Source: Aurantimonas marianensis
GTDB taxonomy: Bacteria > Pseudomonadota > Alphaproteobacteria > Rhizobiales > Rhizobiaceae
Assembly: GCF_024195285.1 (NCBI RefSeq)
Contig: NZ_JALHBS010000104.1
Location: 44,312 to 108,311, forward strand
Direction: 5' to 3'
DNA: 64,000 bases
Positions 26,802 through 35,872 of this stretch are shown here, piece by piece; position 1 is the stretch's first letter, and each line of letters opens with the position of its first letter. A program made the position numbers and the translations under genes. Below the pieces are notes generated by a model. That model had not been told where the DNA came from and did not search any database. It worked only from the letters and a program-made list of their open reading frames with translations.

Positions 26802-27290
26802 ATGTTGAACAAACTGATCATCGCCACGGCTTTCGCATCCACTGTCATTGCCGCTCCGGCGTTTGCCGGCGGAACGCACGCCGGCGGAGACAACAAGGAA
26901 ATGGCCTACGGCAAGCCCGGCAAGGCCGACGCTGTCGATCGGACTGTCGAGATCGCCATGCTGGAGACCGAGGACGGCGACATGATCTTCGATCCCGGAA
27001 AGATCGTGGTGGCAAAGGGTGAAACCATTCGCTTCGCGATCGACAACGAGGGCGTGCTCGAGCACGAATTCGTGATCGGCACCCGTGAGGCGAACCAGAA
27101 ACACAAGGGGGAGATGGCGATGGCGGACGACATGAAGCATGCCGACCCCAACGCGATTCGTTTGGATGAGGGCGAGGACGGCGACATCGTCTGGACCTTC
27201 ACGAAGACCGGCAAGTTCGAGTTCGCCTGCCTGATTCCCGGTCACTACGAAATGGGCATGCACGGCCCGTTGATCGTCGCGGCGAAGTAG
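26802..27290 (+). CDS. Periplasmic cupredoxin
   Basis: A 162-residue exported blue-copper-fold protein. The signal peptide (MLNKLIIATAFASTVIAAPAFA) is followed by a glycine/histidine-rich start GGTHAGG. The type 1 copper ligands are all visible: His in VLEHEFVIG, then Cys, His and Met in FACLIPGHYEMGMHG. Such proteins occur in copper-resistance loci, where they bind or shuttle copper in the periplasm. Between the strands lies a charged, Met/His-rich insertion (KHKGEMAMADDMKHAD) that could hold additional copper. GAGGAACGACCT before the ATG supports the start. The multicopper oxidase downstream is a likely partner. Confidence 0.9.
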   Translation: MLNKLIIATAFASTVIAAPAFAGGTHAGGDNKEMAYGKPGKADAVDRTVEIAMLETEDGDMIFDPGKIVVAKGETIRFAIDNEGVLEHEFVIGTREANQKHKGEMAMADDMKHADPNAIRLDEGEDGDIVWTFTKTGKFEFACLIPGHYEMGMHGPLIVAAK

Positions 27291-27487
27291 GTTCGTGCCG
27301 GGTCCGGTGTCGAGCGGCCTCGGCCGATCGATGCCGGACGCCATGCGAGAAGCCCCGCAGGCCCGGTGGATTGTCGCGCGGGCCCGCGGTTCGGCAGGAC
27401 CGCCGGTCTGTAGCGGTCGCCAGAAAATCACGCAGCGTTGTATTTCCGCGCCTTCAATTCGACGGGATGATGAATTAGACACCGGCT

Positions 27488-27808
27488 ATGATGCGGCTCT
27501 TGTTGACGCTCCTTTTGATCGTTCCGATTTTGCTGGCGCCCGCCTATGGCATGGCGCCGGCACCGGCGATCGACATCTCGATCCCGGAGGCGAGCGGCGC
27601 GACGGCGCGCGCGTGGAGCAATGCGGGCAAGCGTTGCGGCATGGCCGCGAAAGGCCAGCAGTCCAGCCGCTGCGTCGTCGACCTGATCGCTATTCTTGCG
27701 TCCGCTTCGGCCGGTGATTCCACGAACCGGGTGTCCCAGAACCACACTGCCGACCTCGGCTGGCGATCGTTGGCGCCGCGTCCCCTGACGAAGCCGCCCC
27801 GCGCCTGA
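27488..27808 (+). CDS. Small secreted protein, unknown, possible paralogue of 26191 gene
   Basis: A 106-residue protein of no family I know. A signal peptide (MMRLLLTLLLIVPILLAPAYG) is followed by a mature part with two cysteines (KRCGMAAK and SSRCVVDL) and the ending TKPPRA. The general plan (signal peptide, cysteine pair in the middle, C-terminal PPRA) matches the 122-residue protein at 26191, although overall identity is low. It lies between the cupredoxin and the L,D-transpeptidase genes on the same strand. A link with copper is inferred only from position. Confidence 0.55.
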   Translation: MMRLLLTLLLIVPILLAPAYGMAPAPAIDISIPEASGATARAWSNAGKRCGMAAKGQQSSRCVVDLIAILASASAGDSTNRVSQNHTADLGWRSLAPRPLTKPPRA

Positions 27809-27869
27809 TTCTCGCCGTCTCCGGCCGATCCCATTCGGCCGCACATTCTATTGAATCAGGAATATCCCT

Positions 27870-28556
27870 ATGCTTACACGACGCGCTATCCTCGGCGCTG
27901 GCCTGTCCGCGACGGCTTTGGCTGTCAGCGGCTGTGTCACCTCGCCGCCGCCTATACCCGCTCCCGAACCGGATCCGGTTCCGCCCTATCCCCTGTCATA
28001 TGGGCCCATCACCACCGAGCCCTATCCGATCCCGGCCGTTCCGCCGGGTGTGGTCGCGCCGCAATATTGGCGTCAGATCGTGGACGACCCCACGGGAGAG
28101 GTCCCCGGAACCCTCGTCGTCGATCCAGGCGCGCGCTTTCTTTATCTCGTCCAGGAGGGCGGAAAGGCGTTGCGCTATGGCGTCGGGGTCGGACGCGCCG
28201 GCTTTGCCTGGTCGGGCAAGGCGACGATCCAGTACAAGCGCCATTGGCCGACCTGGACGCCGCCGAAAGAGATGATCGAGCGTCAGCCGGAACTGGAAAA
28301 ATACTCCGCCGCGAATGGCGGCCAGCCGCCGGGCCTGGACAATCCGCTCGGCGCGCGGGCGCTCTATCTCTTCCAGGACGGCAGGGACACGCTGTACCGC
28401 ATCCACGGTTCGCCGGAGGCCCATTCGATCGGTCGCGCCGTGTCTTCCGGCTGCGTCCGGCTGCTGAACCATGAGATCATCGATCTCTACGACCGCGTTC
28501 CCGAGGGTACGACGGTGCTGGTGCGCGCAGCGAAGGAACCGGAAGGGCTGGTGTGA
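27870..28556 (+). CDS. L,D-transpeptidase lipoprotein (YkuD domain)
   Basis: A 228-residue protein with a Tat-like start (TRRAILGAG) and lipobox ALAVSGC, so it is probably anchored at residue 21. A proline-rich linker (PPPIPAPEPDPVPPYP) leads to the YkuD domain. The active site reads YRIHGSPEAHSIGRAVSSGCVRLLNHEIIDLYDRV, with the catalytic His and Cys of the HGT...SxGCxR motif in place. It crosslinks peptidoglycan or attaches proteins to it. The motif PPGVVAPQYWRQIVDDPTGE before the domain is typical of Hyphomicrobiales members. Its place inside a copper-type cluster is unusual. Confidence 0.92.
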   Translation: MLTRRAILGAGLSATALAVSGCVTSPPPIPAPEPDPVPPYPLSYGPITTEPYPIPAVPPGVVAPQYWRQIVDDPTGEVPGTLVVDPGARFLYLVQEGGKALRYGVGVGRAGFAWSGKATIQYKRHWPTWTPPKEMIERQPELEKYSAANGGQPPGLDNPLGARALYLFQDGRDTLYRIHGSPEAHSIGRAVSSGCVRLLNHEIIDLYDRVPEGTTVLVRAAKEPEGLV

Positions 28557-28620
28557 TGGCGCAAATGCTTCAGTTGGGTGACGCCATGGCGGCCACCGGC
28601 CTCGACTGGCGGTCGGCCCG

Positions 28621-29091
28621 ATGATGCGGTGGGGCCTCGTTCTCGCCGCGGCCGTCGCGGCGGGAGTCGGCCTTTGGACCTTCATGGCGCTTCCTGGCGG
28701 CGGGGAGGCGGGGCTGTTGCGCCCCGCGGACGCCGCCGTGGTGGCTGAGGGGCGGGCGCTCTACGCGGCGAACTGCGCCTCGTGCCATGGCGAGGGCCTC
28801 GAGGGGCAGCCGGACTGGCGCTCGCCCGGTCCCGACGGGCTGATGCCGGCGCCGCCCCACGACGAGAGCGGTCATACCTGGCACCACGACGACGAGACCC
28901 TGTTCCGGCTGACCAAGCTGGGTCCGGCAGCGGTCGTCGGGGGGGACTATGAGTCGGCGATGCCGGCTTATGAGGACATGTTCAGCGATGAGGAAATCAT
29001 CGCCGTGCTCTCCTACATCAAGTCGACCTGGCCCGAGGAAATCCGCACGCGGCACGATTCGTTGAACGCCGCGCGGGCAAAAAGTAAATGA
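28621..29091 (+). CDS. Class I cytochrome c, membrane-anchored or secreted
   Basis: A 156-residue protein with an N-terminal hydrophobic segment (LVLAAAVAAGVGLWTFMAL) that may stay as an anchor. The haem motif CASCH sits in YAANCASCHGEGLEGQ, and the axial Met is probably in ESAMPAYEDMFSDEEIIAVLSYIKSTWP. This fold is that of small electron-carrying cytochromes c found beside copper oxidases and in copper-resistance loci. It lies 125 bases upstream of the multicopper oxidase gene and could take electrons from it or deliver them. An HTWHHDD stretch gives extra histidines that might bind metal. Confidence 0.9.
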   Translation: MMRWGLVLAAAVAAGVGLWTFMALPGGGEAGLLRPADAAVVAEGRALYAANCASCHGEGLEGQPDWRSPGPDGLMPAPPHDESGHTWHHDDETLFRLTKLGPAAVVGGDYESAMPAYEDMFSDEEIIAVLSYIKSTWPEEIRTRHDSLNAARAKSK

Positions 29092-29216
29092 TCGACGGCG
29101 GGCATCCCTGACCGGGGTGCCCGCTGTCCGTGTTATATTCCGTGCCTCTCTCCGGGGCGCCGCGCCGCTCCGGCCGATTTCTTATGCCCCAACGGCCAGA
29201 ATTCTCGAGGATACCC

Positions 29217-30629
29217 ATGATTTCCCGACGCCGCTTCATGCTGGGTACGGCCGCTCTCGCCGGATCGGCACTCACGCCGGCCGCGATCCGTGCCGCGCCC
29301 GCGGCCGAACCCTTCCCGGAACTACGGGCCGCGCCCGCAACCGCGCAGCTTCTGCCCGCCGACACGTTCGGACCGACCCAGGTCTGGGCCTATAACGGCG
29401 CCACGCCCGGCGCGCCGATCCGCGTCAAGGCCGGCGAGCGGGTACGGCGCCGCCTCGTCAATGACCTGCCGCAATCGACGGCGGTCCACTGGCATGGCAT
29501 CCGGATCGACAATGCCATGGACGGGGCCGCCGGCCTGACCCAGGACCCGGTGCAGCCGGGCGCCCGCTTCGACTACGACTTCGTCGCGCCCGATGCCGGC
29601 ACCTTCTGGTACCACAGCCACGATCGCAGCTGGGAGCAGATGGCGCGCGGGCTGAGCGGTCCGCTGATCGTCGAGGAGCCGGAGCCCTGGCTTGGCGCCG
29701 ATCGCGAACTGACGCTGTTCATCGACGACTGGCGCCTCACCGGCGAGGGCATGATCGACGAGGACAGCCTCGGCAGCCTGATGGATTGGGGCCATGGCGG
29801 CCGCATCGGCAATGTGGTGACGGTCAATGGCACCGTTGGACCCGTACTGCCGGTCAGGGCCGGCGAGCGCATTCGCCTGCGCCTGATCAACGGCGCCAAT
29901 GCCCGCATCCTGGGGGTCTCGCTGGAAGGGCTTGGCCCTCGATTGATAGCCGTCGACGGCCATCCTGTCGCGCCTCGCGGTCTCAAGGACGACGTGGTGG
30001 TTCTCGCCCCGGCGCAGCGCGCCGACGTCGTCGTCGATTGCCAGGCCGAACCCGGCGCGCGCGTCCCCGTCAAGGTCTATGCTGATCGATCCTGGATCGA
30101 TGCCGCCGATCTCGTCTATGACAACCGTGCGGCGCTGCCCACGAAACCGAGCGACATCAAGCCGTTGGCCGAGACCATGCGCCACGAGCTCGACATGGAC
30201 AAAGCCCTCGACGTCCGGCTCGACATGTCCGGCGGTGCCATGGGATCGATGGAGCGCGCGATGGTCGATGGTCGCGAGCGGGGTTTCGACGAACTGGTGA
30301 AGCTGCGGCGGATCTGGGCCTTCAATGGCGTTGCCGGCGACATGGACGAGCCGCTGTTCCGCGCTTCGGTTGGCCGGACGGTCAAGCTGACTATTTTCAA
30401 CGATACGCGCTGGCCGCATGCGATGCATCTGCACGGCCACCACTTCAAGGTGCTGACCCGCGACGGCAAGGCAGATCCGGACGGCGACTGGCGCGATACC
30501 GTGCTCAACGCGCCGATGGAGACCATCGAGATCGCGCTCGAGGCGTCCAATCCGGGCAAGTGGCTCTTGCACTGCCACATGCTCGAACATCAGGTCGCGG
30601 GCATGAAAACCTGGTTCGAGGTGGCGTAG
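29217..30629 (+). CDS. Tat-exported multicopper oxidase
   Basis: A 470-residue three-cupredoxin-domain oxidase. The start MISRRRFMLGTAALAG is a Tat signal. All four copper motifs are present: HWHGIR (near 95), WYHSHD (near 135), HAMHLHGHHFKVL (near 405) and HCHMLEHQVAGM (near 450). Together these build the type 1, 2 and 3 sites, with Met as the axial type 1 ligand. Enzymes of this size oxidise Cu(I) in the periplasm or act as laccases. The cupredoxin and cytochrome c genes upstream support a copper-handling role. The start at 29217 was chosen for the twin-arginine signal; the frame is open further upstream. Confidence 0.93.
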   Translation: MISRRRFMLGTAALAGSALTPAAIRAAPAAEPFPELRAAPATAQLLPADTFGPTQVWAYNGATPGAPIRVKAGERVRRRLVNDLPQSTAVHWHGIRIDNAMDGAAGLTQDPVQPGARFDYDFVAPDAGTFWYHSHDRSWEQMARGLSGPLIVEEPEPWLGADRELTLFIDDWRLTGEGMIDEDSLGSLMDWGHGGRIGNVVTVNGTVGPVLPVRAGERIRLRLINGANARILGVSLEGLGPRLIAVDGHPVAPRGLKDDVVVLAPAQRADVVVDCQAEPGARVPVKVYADRSWIDAADLVYDNRAALPTKPSDIKPLAETMRHELDMDKALDVRLDMSGGAMGSMERAMVDGRERGFDELVKLRRIWAFNGVAGDMDEPLFRASVGRTVKLTIFNDTRWPHAMHLHGHHFKVLTRDGKADPDGDWRDTVLNAPMETIEIALEASNPGKWLLHCHMLEHQVAGMKTWFEVA

Positions 30630-30754
30630 GGACAGCCGAACCGGGGGGCCGCGCGTGCGGCGGAACGCTCTGCCGGTGAGGGTCGAAACACACGGCGGCC
30701 AGCCTGGCCCGGCAAGCTGAGGCCGCCGCCCATGTCGCGACAGCCTCTTCCGGA

Positions 30755-32764
30755 TCAGCGTCCGAGCTTGGCGCGGGCCTTGTCGGCAACGGCTGCCGCG
30801 GTGATGTTGAAGTGGGCGTAGACATCGGGGCCGGGGGCCGAGGCGCCGAAACTCGTCATGCCGACGACATCGTCCTCGCTCTCCACATAGCGCGCCCAGC
30901 CGAACGGGCTGGCCGCTTCCACCGCGACGCGCGGCGCCGACCCCAGCACCTCGTCGCGATAGGCTTTCGGCTGCGCCTGGAACAGTTCCCAGGAGGGCAT
31001 CGAGACGACGGCGGCATTAATGCCGCTTTGCGCAAGCTGTGCCTTCGCCTCCACGGCCAGGCCGACTTCGGAGCCGGTGGCGAGAATCGTCACGTCGCGC
31101 TTGCCGTCAGCCGCGGCGATGACATAGGCGCCCTTTGCCGAACGGTTTTCCTTGGCCCCGTCCGTGCGCAGCGTCGGCACGCCCTGGCGCGTCAGCACCA
31201 GCGTCGACGGCGTCGCCTTCGCGGCCAGCGCCAGTTCCCAGCATTCGGCCGTCTCGACCCCGTCGGCCGGGCGGAAAACGTTCATGTTCGGCATCGCCCG
31301 CAGCGAGGCGAGATGCTCGATCGGCTGATGCGTCGGGCCGTCCTCGCCCTGGCCGATCGAATCGTGGGTCATCACGTAGATCACCGGCCGCCCCATCAGC
31401 GCCGACAGGCGCATCGCCGGGCGCGCATAGTCGGTGAAGCAGAGGAAGGTGCCACCGAAGGGCACGAAGCCGCCATGCAGCGACAGCCCGTTCATCAGCG
31501 CCGCCATGCCGTGCTCGCGCACGCCGTAATAGATGTAGTTGCCGGTGTAATCCTCCGCCGATATCGGCTTGGCCGCGCCGGCCTTGGTGAGGTTCGAGCC
31601 GGACAGATCGGCCGAGCCGCCGATCAGTTTCATCGATTGCCCGGTCAGCGCGTCGATCACCGTCTGGCTGGCCTTGCGGGTAGCGACGCTCTTTTCGCCG
31701 GCAAGATGGACCTTGACCTCGGCGAGGATCGCGGCGGCGTCGCCGTCGAAGCCCTCCGTCATCATGCGCTTCCAGTCTGCGGCCTTTTGCGAATCCGCCT
31801 TGGCCAGACGATCGGCCCAGGCGTCGGCCTCCGCCGCGCCGCGCCGGCCGACCGCTTTCCAGAAATCGGTGACGTCGTCGGGCAGGACGAAAGGCTCAGA
31901 ACTCCAGGCGAGGTGCTCGCGTGCGTAGGCGATGCCCTCGGCGCCGACCGGCGAGCCGTGGATGCCGGCAGTGCCGGCCTTCTTGCCGGCGCCGTAGCCG
32001 ATCGTCGTGCGGCAGGCGATCATCGTCGGACGGTCGGACTTTTGCGCGGTCCCGATCGCCGCCGCGACGGCGTCCGAATCGTGGCCGTCGACGGCCAGCG
32101 TCGCCCAGCCTGCGGCCTCGAAGCGCTTGTGCATGTCCTCCGAGGTCGACAGGTCGGTGGAGCCGTCGATGGTGATCCGGTTGTCGTCCCACAAGACGAT
32201 CAGCTTGTTCAGCTTCAGGTGGCCGGCGAGCGAGATAGCCTCCTGGCTGACGCCCTCCATCAGGCAGCCGTCGCCGGCGATCGTGTAGGTGTAATGCTCG
32301 CAGAGTTCGGAGCCGAAGCGGGCGTTCAGGATGCGCTCGCCGAGCGCCATGCCGACGGCGGTGGCGAGCCCCTGGCCGAGCGGCCCGGTCGTCGTCTCGA
32401 TGCCGGCGCCGTGGCCAAATTCGGGATGGCCGGCGGTCTTCGAGCCGATCTGGCGGAAGCGCTTGAGTTCATCGATGGGAAAGTCCGCGTAGCCGGTCAG
32501 ATGCAGGACCGAATAGAGCAGCATCGAGCCGTGGCCGGCGGAAAGCACGAAGCGGTCGCGATCCGGCCAGTCGGGGCGGACGGGATCGAACTTCATGAAC
32601 CGGCTGAACAGGACGGTGGCGACGTCCGCCATGCCCATCGGCATGCCGGGATGGCCGGATTTGGCCGCCTCAACCGCGTCCATCGACAGGAAGCGGATCC
32701 CGTTCGCCATGTGGCGGAGGGTGGTGGCGTCCGTGGCCACGGCCATCTCGGCTGAATCCTGCAT
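30755..32764 (-). CDS. tkt: Transketolase
   Basis: A 669-residue thiamine-diphosphate enzyme of normal length. The N-terminal domain has [44 protein letters not shown] and the ThDP motif [33 protein letters not shown]. The middle domain has [21 protein letters not shown] with the catalytic Glu, and [28 protein letters not shown]. It moves two-carbon units in the pentose phosphate and Calvin pathways. The gene stands alone on the minus strand. The gdhA/gap/pgk genes often linked to tkt are not in the window. Confidence 0.97.
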   Translation of the reverse strand: MQDSAEMAVATDATTLRHMANGIRFLSMDAVEAAKSGHPGMPMGMADVATVLFSRFMKFDPVRPDWPDRDRFVLSAGHGSMLLYSVLHLTGYADFPIDELKRFRQIGSKTAGHPEFGHGAGIETTTGPLGQGLATAVGMALGERILNARFGSELCEHYTYTIAGDGCLMEGVSQEAISLAGHLKLNKLIVLWDDNRITIDGSTDLSTSEDMHKRFEAAGWATLAVDGHDSDAVAAAIGTAQKSDRPTMIACRTTIGYGAGKKAGTAGIHGSPVGAEGIAYAREHLAWSSEPFVLPDDVTDFWKAVGRRGAAEADAWADRLAKADSQKAADWKRMMTEGFDGDAAAILAEVKVHLAGEKSVATRKASQTVIDALTGQSMKLIGGSADLSGSNLTKAGAAKPISAEDYTGNYIYYGVREHGMAALMNGLSLHGGFVPFGGTFLCFTDYARPAMRLSALMGRPVIYVMTHDSIGQGEDGPTHQPIEHLASLRAMPNMNVFRPADGVETAECWELALAAKATPSTLVLTRQGVPTLRTDGAKENRSAKGAYVIAAADGKRDVTILATGSEVGLAVEAKAQLAQSGINAAVVSMPSWELFQAQPKAYRDEVLGSAPRVAVEAASPFGWARYVESEDDVVGMTSFGASAPGPDVYAHFNITAAAVADKARAKLGR

Positions 32765-33377
32765 CGGTCTCTCCTTCGTGGAATCCGCCGAAGCGGCTTC
32801 GCGGCTCTTTCGTCAGGCCCGCGGCGCTTCCCATGCCCGCTGCGGCCTTGCTGCATCTTGCGGCGCCGGCAGGTAAGGGCGGACCGTCTGCCGGTTGCCG
32901 CCTCCCTGCCTCCGCCACCAAAACACGGATGACCTAATGCACGGCCTGCCCGGGTTTTTCAATTACGTGCGAGGTAAGAATTGATCACCCGAACAGTTAG
33001 AAAACTTGTAATCGGAGGCCGAGAGTCGAAGACGGGATCCCGAATGGATGATCGTGCCGCTGGGAGGCGGCGCCTGGATAGTAACACGGGCATGGAAGCG
33101 GCATTCACCGACGAAGAAAAACTGCGCCAGCCGTAGCCGGCTACATTTCTGTGAAACCGAAGACCCGCCCGCGCGTTGGTACGAACTGGCGTTCGTCTGC
33201 AGTGCGGGGTCTTTTGGACGAGCGGCGGCTGCATACATGCACGAAAGCAGTCATCACGACGGTCCGGATGTTCGGCTCTGTGGTGATCCTTCGGCTTGCC
33301 TAGGCAATCCGCAAGCAGGAAAAATGGGTATGCCAAGGTGCAAGGGCGCCGAGGTTCAAATGCAAGAGGACCTGTAC
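32765..33377. other. Non-coding stretch upstream of tkt and of the HWE kinase
   Basis: About 610 bases between two divergent units. I see no convincing gene: open frames here have poor composition and no ribosome site. It must hold the tkt promoter (minus) and that of the kinase unit (plus), but I could not pick clear boxes. Confidence 0.4.
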
Positions 33378-33434
33378 ATGAGTGGGACGCAAGCGAAGCG
33401 GGAGCCTTGCGCGACAGAGTACGTTGCTGAATGA
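33378..33434 (+). CDS. Possible 18-residue leader peptide before HWE kinase
   Basis: An ATG at 33378 has AAGAGGA seven bases upstream, a better ribosome site than the kinase itself has. It opens an 18-codon frame, MSGTQAKREPCATEYVAE, whose TGA overlaps the kinase ATG (ATGA, four bases). Translation of this short frame could deliver ribosomes to the kinase start. It may be a leader peptide, or just the in-frame end of noise. Confidence 0.35.
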   Translation: MSGTQAKREPCATEYVAE

Positions 33435-34912
33435 TACCTCTGCGGTTTGAGCTATTCTTCGATGCCCTTTCCAGTCCCTACATGGTGCTGGATTCGGAGT
33501 TGCGTTATGTCGCCGTCAATCTGGCCTACGAGACCGCGGTGCTGCGCTCGCGCGACGATCTGGTGGGACGGAAGCTCTTCGACATGTTCCCCAATGAAGG
33601 GGAGAGCGGGCGCCGGCTGAAGGCCTCCCTCGATGAGGTGCTCAAGTCTGGCGAGCCCGATACGATAGCCTTCATTCCCTATGATATTCCCCTTCCGGCG
33701 GCGGCTGGCGGTGGCTTCGAAAAACGCTACTGGACAGCGACGCATACGCCTGTGAAGAGCGCCGCGGGCGACGTCGAGTTCATTATCCAAAATACCGCGG
33801 ACGTCACCGAGATCGTTCGGCTGAAGGAAGCCAGTTCGGTGCCGTTCCGCACGGTCCCAAGTGAACTGGCGTTGCTGAAACACGCCCAGGACGTGGAGGA
33901 AGCCTACCAGGCGACGGTCTCGCAGGCAGAAGAGTTCCGCGGTCTGTTCAGACAGGCCCCGGGAATGATCGCGGTGCTCCAGGGACCGGATCACGTCTTC
34001 ACGTTCGTGAACGACAGCTATTCCCGCTTCATCGGCGGGCGCGACACGGTTGGCAGGACGATCTCCGCGGTCCTCCCGGAGATCGAGGGGCAGGGCTTCC
34101 TCGAAATGCTGGATGAGGTCTATAGCAAAGGTCAGAGCTTTTCGGGCGAGGGCGTCAGGGTGATGATCCGATCGGAGGCGCAAGGTGATCCGACCGAGTC
34201 TTTCATCGACTTTTCCTTCAACCCGATCCGCGACCCAGAGGGGGCGGTATCCGGTGTCTTCGTGCAAGGCTTCGACCGAACCGAATCGATCCGCGCGGCA
34301 CAACGTCAACGGGTTTTGATCGACGAATTGAACCATCGTGTGAAGAACACGCTGTCGACCGTTCAGGCGATGGCGCGGCAGAGTTTTCGCAATATCACCG
34401 ATCCGGAGGAGGCCCGCTATGCCTTCGAGGCGCGGATTATGGCGCTGAGCCAGGCCCATGACGTTCTTTCGGCGCGTCGCTGGGAAGCGGCGGGCCTCTC
34501 GGTGCTGCTGCGCCAGGAGCTTGCCGCCTTCGACCCGGCCCGGATCCGGATGGCCGGTCCAGAAGTGCATTTGACGTCGAAATGGGCGATTGCGCTGGCC
34601 ATGGTTTTTCACGAACTTGCCACGAATGCGGCCCGTTATGGAGCGATGGCATCTCCCGCCGGCACCCTCGCCGTTGAATGGAACATCTCGCCGCGTAGTG
34701 ACGGCCAGCCCCTCGAGGTGACCTGGCGCGAGACTATGGGTGATCCCGTCGATCGCCGTCTGACCGCCGGTTTCGGCATACGCATGCTGCGTCGGATCAT
34801 CGAGGGCGAACTCGCTGGTACGATGTCCCTTGATCTTGGCGAATCCGGTCTCATTTGTTGGTTCGATGTCGCCTTGTCCGAGGTGGACGAATTTGAAAGC
34901 TCAGCCGCGTAA
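33431..34912 (+). CDS. PAS-PAS HWE-type sensor histidine kinase
   Basis: A 493-residue cytoplasmic kinase. Two PAS domains lie at about 8-130 (DALSSPYMVLDSELRYVAVNLAYE) and 165-285 (GLFRQAPGMIAVLQGPDHVFTFVNDSYSRFIG). The HWE dimerisation/phosphoacceptor region follows with His near 302 in LIDELNHRVKNTLSTVQAMARQSFRN. The kinase core has the N box MVFHELATNAARYGA and the family's W-x-E in VTWRET; GFGIRMLRRIIEGEL is the glycine-containing lid. HWE kinases are common in Hyphomicrobiales and often answer to light, redox or stress. A single-domain response regulator gene follows after 13 bases. There is no membrane segment. Confidence 0.93.
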   Translation: MIPLRFELFFDALSSPYMVLDSELRYVAVNLAYETAVLRSRDDLVGRKLFDMFPNEGESGRRLKASLDEVLKSGEPDTIAFIPYDIPLPAAAGGGFEKRYWTATHTPVKSAAGDVEFIIQNTADVTEIVRLKEASSVPFRTVPSELALLKHAQDVEEAYQATVSQAEEFRGLFRQAPGMIAVLQGPDHVFTFVNDSYSRFIGGRDTVGRTISAVLPEIEGQGFLEMLDEVYSKGQSFSGEGVRVMIRSEAQGDPTESFIDFSFNPIRDPEGAVSGVFVQGFDRTESIRAAQRQRVLIDELNHRVKNTLSTVQAMARQSFRNITDPEEARYAFEARIMALSQAHDVLSARRWEAAGLSVLLRQELAAFDPARIRMAGPEVHLTSKWAIALAMVFHELATNAARYGAMASPAGTLAVEWNISPRSDGQPLEVTWRETMGDPVDRRLTAGFGIRMLRRIIEGELAGTMSLDLGESGLICWFDVALSEVDEFESSAA

Positions 34913-34925
34913 TGAATCTCGTCAC

Positions 34926-35279
34926 ATGAAGGGTCTCAAAATCTTCGTCGTCGAAGACGAAAGCCTCGTCGCCATGCAACTGGAAGACATGCTGTTCGAT
35001 CTGGGTTGTGAGGTCGTCGGTCTCGCGATGCGCCTCAATGGTGCCCATGAAATGATCGACGCTGGGATCGAGGTCGACGTGGCGATTCTGGATGTCAATG
35101 TCGGCGGGGAAAAGGTCTATCCGGTGGCGGAACGCTTCCGCAGTGCCGGGGTGCCGGTCATCTTCGCCACCGGCTATGGCCGCTCGGGTCTCGAGCAGGA
35201 ATGGCAAAGCTGTCCTGTCCTGCAGAAGCCCTATACCGAGCGGCAGATCGAGAGCTCGATCGGTTCGGCCCTGGGTTAA
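34926..35279 (+). CDS. Single-domain response regulator
   Basis: A 117-residue receiver domain only. The acidic pair lies in FVVEDESLVAMQLEDML, the phosphorylated Asp in DVAILDVNVGGEKVYPV, the Thr in PVIFATGYGR, and the Lys in VLQKPYTERQIE. It has no output domain, so it probably acts by protein contact or as a phosphate relay. It lies 13 bases after the HWE kinase gene, its likely phosphodonor. Confidence 0.93.
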   Translation: MKGLKIFVVEDESLVAMQLEDMLFDLGCEVVGLAMRLNGAHEMIDAGIEVDVAILDVNVGGEKVYPVAERFRSAGVPVIFATGYGRSGLEQEWQSCPVLQKPYTERQIESSIGSALG

Positions 35280-35295
35280 CGTCCAGATGGCCGCC

Positions 35296-35697
35296 CTATT
35301 CGTCGCTCGTCTCGGTTAGGAACATCACCAGTTGGCGCTCGCTCATTCCGAGACTGGCAACCCGCGCTCGGGTCGCCATTTTGCCGGAAATTTCGCGCCG
35401 ATCGGCGTCGACCATCAGCAGCAGCTTCGCGTCGCTTGCCTCCAGCGCCTGCGAAAGTGTGGCGTCGAGTTCGCCTTGACCGTCCAATACGACGACGACG
35501 AGAGCGAAATCGCGGCGGGGCAGGCGGTCGAGCGCGACCCTCTGGCTTTCGGCGATCGTCGCGCGAGCGCCGGCACGCTCTAGCGCGTTGGCGGTTTGTA
35601 GCGCCCGCCCGGCGTCGCCGTCGCAGATCAACACGTCGCGACCGGCCAGAAGACTGGCCCAGGAGAAGTTGTCGAAGCTCTGAAGACCAGTCGTCAT
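35296..35697 (-). CDS. Degenerate receiver-like protein
   Basis: About 133 residues. RDVLICDGDAGRALQTANALERAGARATIAES reads like the first strand and helix of a receiver domain, and FALVVVVLDGQGE like the strand that normally ends in the phosphorylated Asp. The conserved Lys near the last strand seems to be missing (VASLGMSERQL in its place), so classical phosphorylation is doubtful. It is convergent to the response regulator gene, with 16 bases between the stops. I chose the ATG at 35697, though no strong ribosome site marks it; the frame is open to 35793. It could be a pseudo-receiver that competes for the neighbouring kinase. Confidence 0.6.
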   Translation of the reverse strand: MTTGLQSFDNFSWASLLAGRDVLICDGDAGRALQTANALERAGARATIAESQRVALDRLPRRDFALVVVVLDGQGELDATLSQALEASDAKLLLMVDADRREISGKMATRARVASLGMSERQLVMFLTETSDE

Positions 35698-35872
35698 CGC
35701 GCCACAAGAGCATTGACCGCTGATGGCCGCAAGCAGGCGGAGCAGTGCGGGTAGCGGCGGGATTATTTCCTCCCGCGGCGGATCGCAACGCATCGTTTAT
35801 TCGTTGCTCGGCGGTGAACTGACCCGACCCGGCGTCGAACAGGGTTCATACTCGGAAACCTGGGAGTTTTTC

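Noticed and set aside
33048..33434. 128-codon frame before the HWE kinase
   Set aside because: Only its last 18 codons have a ribosome site; the rest shows no family likeness and an erratic composition.
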